Positions 7,270-8,830 of a stretch of DNA of 8,830 nt are shown piece by piece; the first letter of the stretch is position 1; each line of letters starts with the position of its first letter. Source of the stretch: an uncultured Chlamydiae bacterium (GTDB lineage Bacteria > Chlamydiota > Chlamydiia > Chlamydiales > Rhabdochlamydiaceae); the NCBI GenBank assembly GCA_945957075.1, contig CAMFJP010000053.1, forward strand, positions 1 through 8,830, in the 5' to 3' direction. The notes under the pieces are model-generated. The model ran no database searches, had not been told where the DNA came from, and worked only from the letters and a program-made list of their open reading frames with translations. The translations under genes and the position numbers were made by a program.

Positions 7270-7298
7270 TTGCAAAAAACATCGTATTAGTAGATCAT
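7270..7298 (+). promoter_or_regulatory. probable promoter for tRNA-Arg and the downstream genes
   Basis: TTGCAA at 7270-7275 (4 of 6), a 17-base spacer and GATCAT at 7293-7298 (4 of 6) place a start near 7305, a few bases before the mature tRNA 5' end at 7311. It is back to back with the greA promoter, with only 9 bases between the two -35 boxes. The match is moderate, but the position is right for a tRNA gene. Confidence 0.4.
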
Positions 7299-7310
7299 GG
7301 TTTGGCGTGT

Positions 7311-7384
7311 GCACTGGTAGCTCAATTGGATAGAGTACCCGGCTACGAACCGGGCGGTTAGAGGTTCGAATCCTCTCCGGTGCG
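7311..7384 (+). tRNA. tRNA-Arg (anticodon ACG)
   Basis: A complete 74-base cloverleaf can be drawn. The acceptor stem pairs 7311-7317 (gcactgg) with 7377-7383 (ccggtgc) with one G-U pair, and base 7384 is the discriminator G. The D arm is gctc/gagt with a GG in the loop. The anticodon stem cccgg/ccggg encloses the loop ctacgaa, giving anticodon ACG. The T arm is agagg/cctct around ttcgaat. ACG reads arginine CGN codons, normally after deamination of A34 to inosine by TadA. CCA is not encoded and must be added. The gene is divergent from greA and 33 bases ahead of the MBL-fold gene. Confidence 0.96.
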
Positions 7385-7417
7385 CATTTCTTGTATTTCT
7401 TTTTAAGGGATGCGCAC

Positions 7418-8050
7418 ATGATTGTCGAAGTCAATGCCTTTGGTCCTGTAGACACAAATGCAGTTCTTATTGGATGCCCTATAACACATAAAGCCGTTGT
7501 CATTGACCTCCCTATGGGTTCTGCTCTTTGGTTAGAACAGCGCATGAAGGCCCTTGGCCTTACTCTAGATAAGATTTTCCTTACTCACTCTCATTGGGAT
7601 CATATTGCAGACGTCTGTCTTGTTAAAGAACAAACAAGAGCTACCTTATACGTTCACGAAAAAGACGCCCCTAATTTGCAACATCCAGGCTGTGATGGTC
7701 TTCCCCTGTTTTTCCCCATTCAAGGCTCTACAGCTGATCATCTGCTACAAGATGGAGAAAGCATCGCTTTGGGGAGTCTTACATTTTCTGTTTTACATAC
7801 GCCAGGGCATTCCCCTGGAGGCGTCTGTTTTTATTTAGAAAAAGAAAAGCTTTTATTAGCAGGAGATACGTTTTTTAGAGGGGCAATTGGAAAAGTCGAT
7901 TTTGCGACAGGAGAAAGACAACCCATGAAACACTCATTAAAAAAAATACTCCTTCTCCCAGAAGATGTTAGAGTTATTTCTGGTCATGGCAAAGAAACAA
8001 CTATTGGCCAAGAAAAACCCATGTTAATGCGCACAATTGAAAGATTATAG
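7418..8050 (+). CDS. metallo-beta-lactamase-fold hydrolase, glyoxalase II/YcbL-like
   Basis: From the ATG at 7418 (AAGGGA ends 7 bases upstream) this is 210 residues. All metal ligands of the fold are present: the H57-x-H-x-D-H62 motif (THSHWDH), H131 in T-P-G-H-S-P-G-G, D150 in A-G-D-T-F-F, and H190 in S-G-H-G. The segment G149-D-T-F-F-x-G-A-I-G-K-V-D-F (149-162) and the T-T-I-G-x-E near the end match the small YcbL/glyoxalase II-type thioesterases rather than antibiotic-hydrolysing lactamases. Likely reaction: hydrolysis of a thioester such as S-lactoylglutathione, although the true substrate cannot be read from the sequence. Proteins of this kind lack the C-terminal glutathione-binding domain of full glyoxalase II, as here. 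In-frame TTG starts upstream (for example 7391) overlap the tRNA trailer and have no ribosome-binding site. The peroxiredoxin gene starts 8 bases after its stop, so the two form an operon suited to stress and detoxification. Confidence 0.9.
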   Translation: MIVEVNAFGPVDTNAVLIGCPITHKAVVIDLPMGSALWLEQRMKALGLTLDKIFLTHSHWDHIADVCLVKEQTRATLYVHEKDAPNLQHPGCDGLPLFFPIQGSTADHLLQDGESIALGSLTFSVLHTPGHSPGGVCFYLEKEKLLLAGDTFFRGAIGKVDFATGERQPMKHSLKKILLLPEDVRVISGHGKETTIGQEKPMLMRTIERL

Positions 8051-8058
8051 GTTTTATT

Positions 8059-8643
8059 ATGGACGTACTTATAGGAAAAAAAGCCCCTGCCTTCACAGCA
8101 AAAGCGATTGTAAATGGACAAATTACAGATGGTTTTTCTCTTGATACCTTCCTTGGAAAGTACGTTATTTTCTTTTTTTACCCTCTAGATTTTACATTTG
8201 TATGCCCAACAGAACTTCATGCGTTTCAAGAAAAACAAAAAGAATTTACTACAAGGGGAGCACAAATCATTGGTTGTTCTGTTGATAGCTGCTATGCGCA
8301 TATAGCATGGCTTGCAACCCCTAAAGAAAAAGGGGGCATCGAAGGTATCGATTACCCACTTGTTTCCGATCTTACAAAAGACATCGCCCGCAGCTACAGA
8401 GTGTTAAAGGAAGAAGATGGCGTAGCATATAGAGGACTATGTCTTATCGACAAGGAAGGTATCGTCCGTCATGAGCTTGTTAACGACCTACCCCTTGGGA
8501 GAAATGTAGATGAAGCTCTACGCCTACTCGATGCGCTAATATTTTATGAAAATCATGGCGAAGTATGTCCAGCTAACTGGCACGCTGGCCAAAAAGGCAT
8601 GACTCCCACCCAAGAGGGCCTTACAAGCTATTTCCGTAAATAA
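8059..8643 (+). CDS. ahpC: typical 2-Cys peroxiredoxin (AhpC/Prx1 family)
   Basis: This 194-residue thiol peroxidase should reduce hydrogen peroxide, organic peroxides and peroxynitrite in the cytoplasm. The active-site stretch F40-Y-P-L-D-F-T-F-V-C-P-T-E (40-52) holds the peroxidatic cysteine C49 with P42 and T46; R125 (YRG) is in the position of the conserved active-site arginine. The resolving cysteine is C170 in G-E-V-C-P-A-N-W, placing it in the dimeric typical 2-Cys class. The C-terminus carries Y191-F192 and the loop after 91 reads G-G-I-E-G, resembling the GGLG and YF features that in eukaryotic Prx1 are linked to sensitivity to over-oxidation. No ahpF-like flavoprotein reductase is adjacent, so thioredoxin is the probable reductant. 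The ATG follows the MBL-fold stop by 8 bases; an AGG spanning that stop may serve as a weak ribosome-binding site. Confidence 0.95.
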   Translation: MDVLIGKKAPAFTAKAIVNGQITDGFSLDTFLGKYVIFFFYPLDFTFVCPTELHAFQEKQKEFTTRGAQIIGCSVDSCYAHIAWLATPKEKGGIEGIDYPLVSDLTKDIARSYRVLKEEDGVAYRGLCLIDKEGIVRHELVNDLPLGRNVDEALRLLDALIFYENHGEVCPANWHAGQKGMTPTQEGLTSYFRK

Positions 8644-8672
8644 CAACCTTTGAGATGAACTAGACTGTTTTT

Positions 8673-8691
8673 CTTGCGCGCAAGGCGCGCC
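8673..8691. other. overlapping GC palindromes after ahpC, possible atypical terminator
   Basis: A perfect 12-base palindrome (cttgcgcgcaag, 8673-8684) abuts a perfect 8-base palindrome (ggcgcgcc, 8684-8691). Together they allow a 6-base-pair GC stem (gcgcgc at 8676-8681 with 8685-8690) around a 3-base loop, 30 bases past the ahpC stop. There is no T-run on either strand, so intrinsic termination is uncertain. Confidence 0.35.
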
Positions 8692-8734
8692 TCTGCGTAT
8701 TCTGTGGTAAAAAAATTCATTTAATTTACTCACT

Positions 8735-8770
8735 CATGTTACGCAGCCGCAGGCTCTGCCGCGTAACATG
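8735..8770. repeat. 36-base imperfect palindrome near the right edge
   Basis: Perfect 10-base arms (catgttacgc at 8735-8744, gcgtaacatg at 8761-8770) enclose a GC-rich centre in which gcag (8749-8752) can pair with ctgc (8756-8759). The core 8739-8750 is the exact reverse complement of 4228-4239. The DNA from 8644 to 8830 around it shows no convincing gene. The lack of an adjoining T-run and the shared core favour a dispersed repeat unit over a plain terminator, but two copies are weak evidence for a family. Confidence 0.6.
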
Positions 8771-8830
8771 AATATAAAAAAAAGAAAAGAGATCAGAAGG
8801 CTTGTAGCTGGCTTATAGAGACATGTCGGG

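Noticed and set aside
7147..7545. A 132-codon minus-strand open frame across the greA start and antisense to the tRNA
   Set aside because: Its middle reads RIRTSNRPVRSRVLYPIELP, the well-known spurious translation of the antisense strand of a tRNA gene; it overlaps the real greA start, the tRNA and the MBL-fold gene.
8536..8733. A 65-codon minus-strand frame at the end of ahpC
   Set aside because: It is antisense to the conserved resolving-cysteine region of the peroxiredoxin and shows no recognisable domain or ribosome-binding site.
8771..8830. Possible start of another gene or RNA at the right edge
   Set aside because: An A-rich run is followed by about 40 bases with no recognisable start, tRNA fold or motif; too short to judge.
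1..8830. CRISPR arrays, insertion sequences, prophage or toxin-antitoxin modules
   Set aside because: No regularly spaced direct repeats, transposase-like proteins, integrase motifs or paired small toxin/antitoxin genes are visible. The YwqK-type repeats alone, often labelled 'antitoxin' in databases, do not support a toxin-antitoxin system here.

Overview
The window looks like a piece of a chlamydial chromosome, most likely from an environmental (amoeba- or arthropod-associated) lineage rather than from Chlamydia itself. The main reason is the 717-residue GreA at 5034-7187. Ordinary GreA has about 158 residues, and the long form with a large helical N-terminal extension is characteristic of Chlamydiae. 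Moderate A+T content, tight gene packing, ATGA overlaps and weak Shine-Dalgarno sites fit, but the genus cannot be fixed from the sequence alone.

Left part (1-2875, minus strand): a tightly overlapping three-gene operon. In transcription order it encodes a GspL/PilM-N-like protein (actin-like cytoplasmic part, one membrane helix, C-terminal domain), a GspM/PilO-like protein (membrane helix, coiled coil, small C-terminal domain) and a MORN/YwqK-repeat lipoprotein that runs off the window edge. Each junction is an ATGA overlap. I read the first two as the diverged inner-membrane platform of a type II secretion/type IV pilus-like machine; the lipoprotein is a possible cell-envelope partner.

Middle (2930-4874): on the plus strand, a YggT-family membrane protein and a tRNA-dihydrouridine synthase separated by 3 bases. 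They converge on the minus-strand gene for RdgB/HAM1, the house-cleaning ITP/XTP pyrophosphatase. A short GC-rich repeat-like element lies in the convergent gap.

Right part (4875-8830): a long perfect inverted repeat (two 16-base arms) lies between greA and rdgB, both on the minus strand. Upstream of greA is a good sigma-70-type promoter, back to back with a probable promoter for a plus-strand tRNA-Arg(ACG). The tRNA is followed after 33 bases by a metallo-beta-lactamase-fold hydrolase of the glyoxalase II/YcbL type and then, 8 bases later, by a typical 2-Cys peroxiredoxin (AhpC/Prx1). The tail, 8644-8830, shows no convincing gene but holds several palindromes, one sharing a 12-base core with the element near 4230.

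Most of the window is housekeeping: tRNA modification, nucleotide-pool cleaning, transcript-cleavage rescue of RNA polymerase, and peroxide/aldehyde detoxification. The less ordinary parts are the secretion-platform/lipoprotein operon, the domain build of the long GreA, and the intergenic palindromes.
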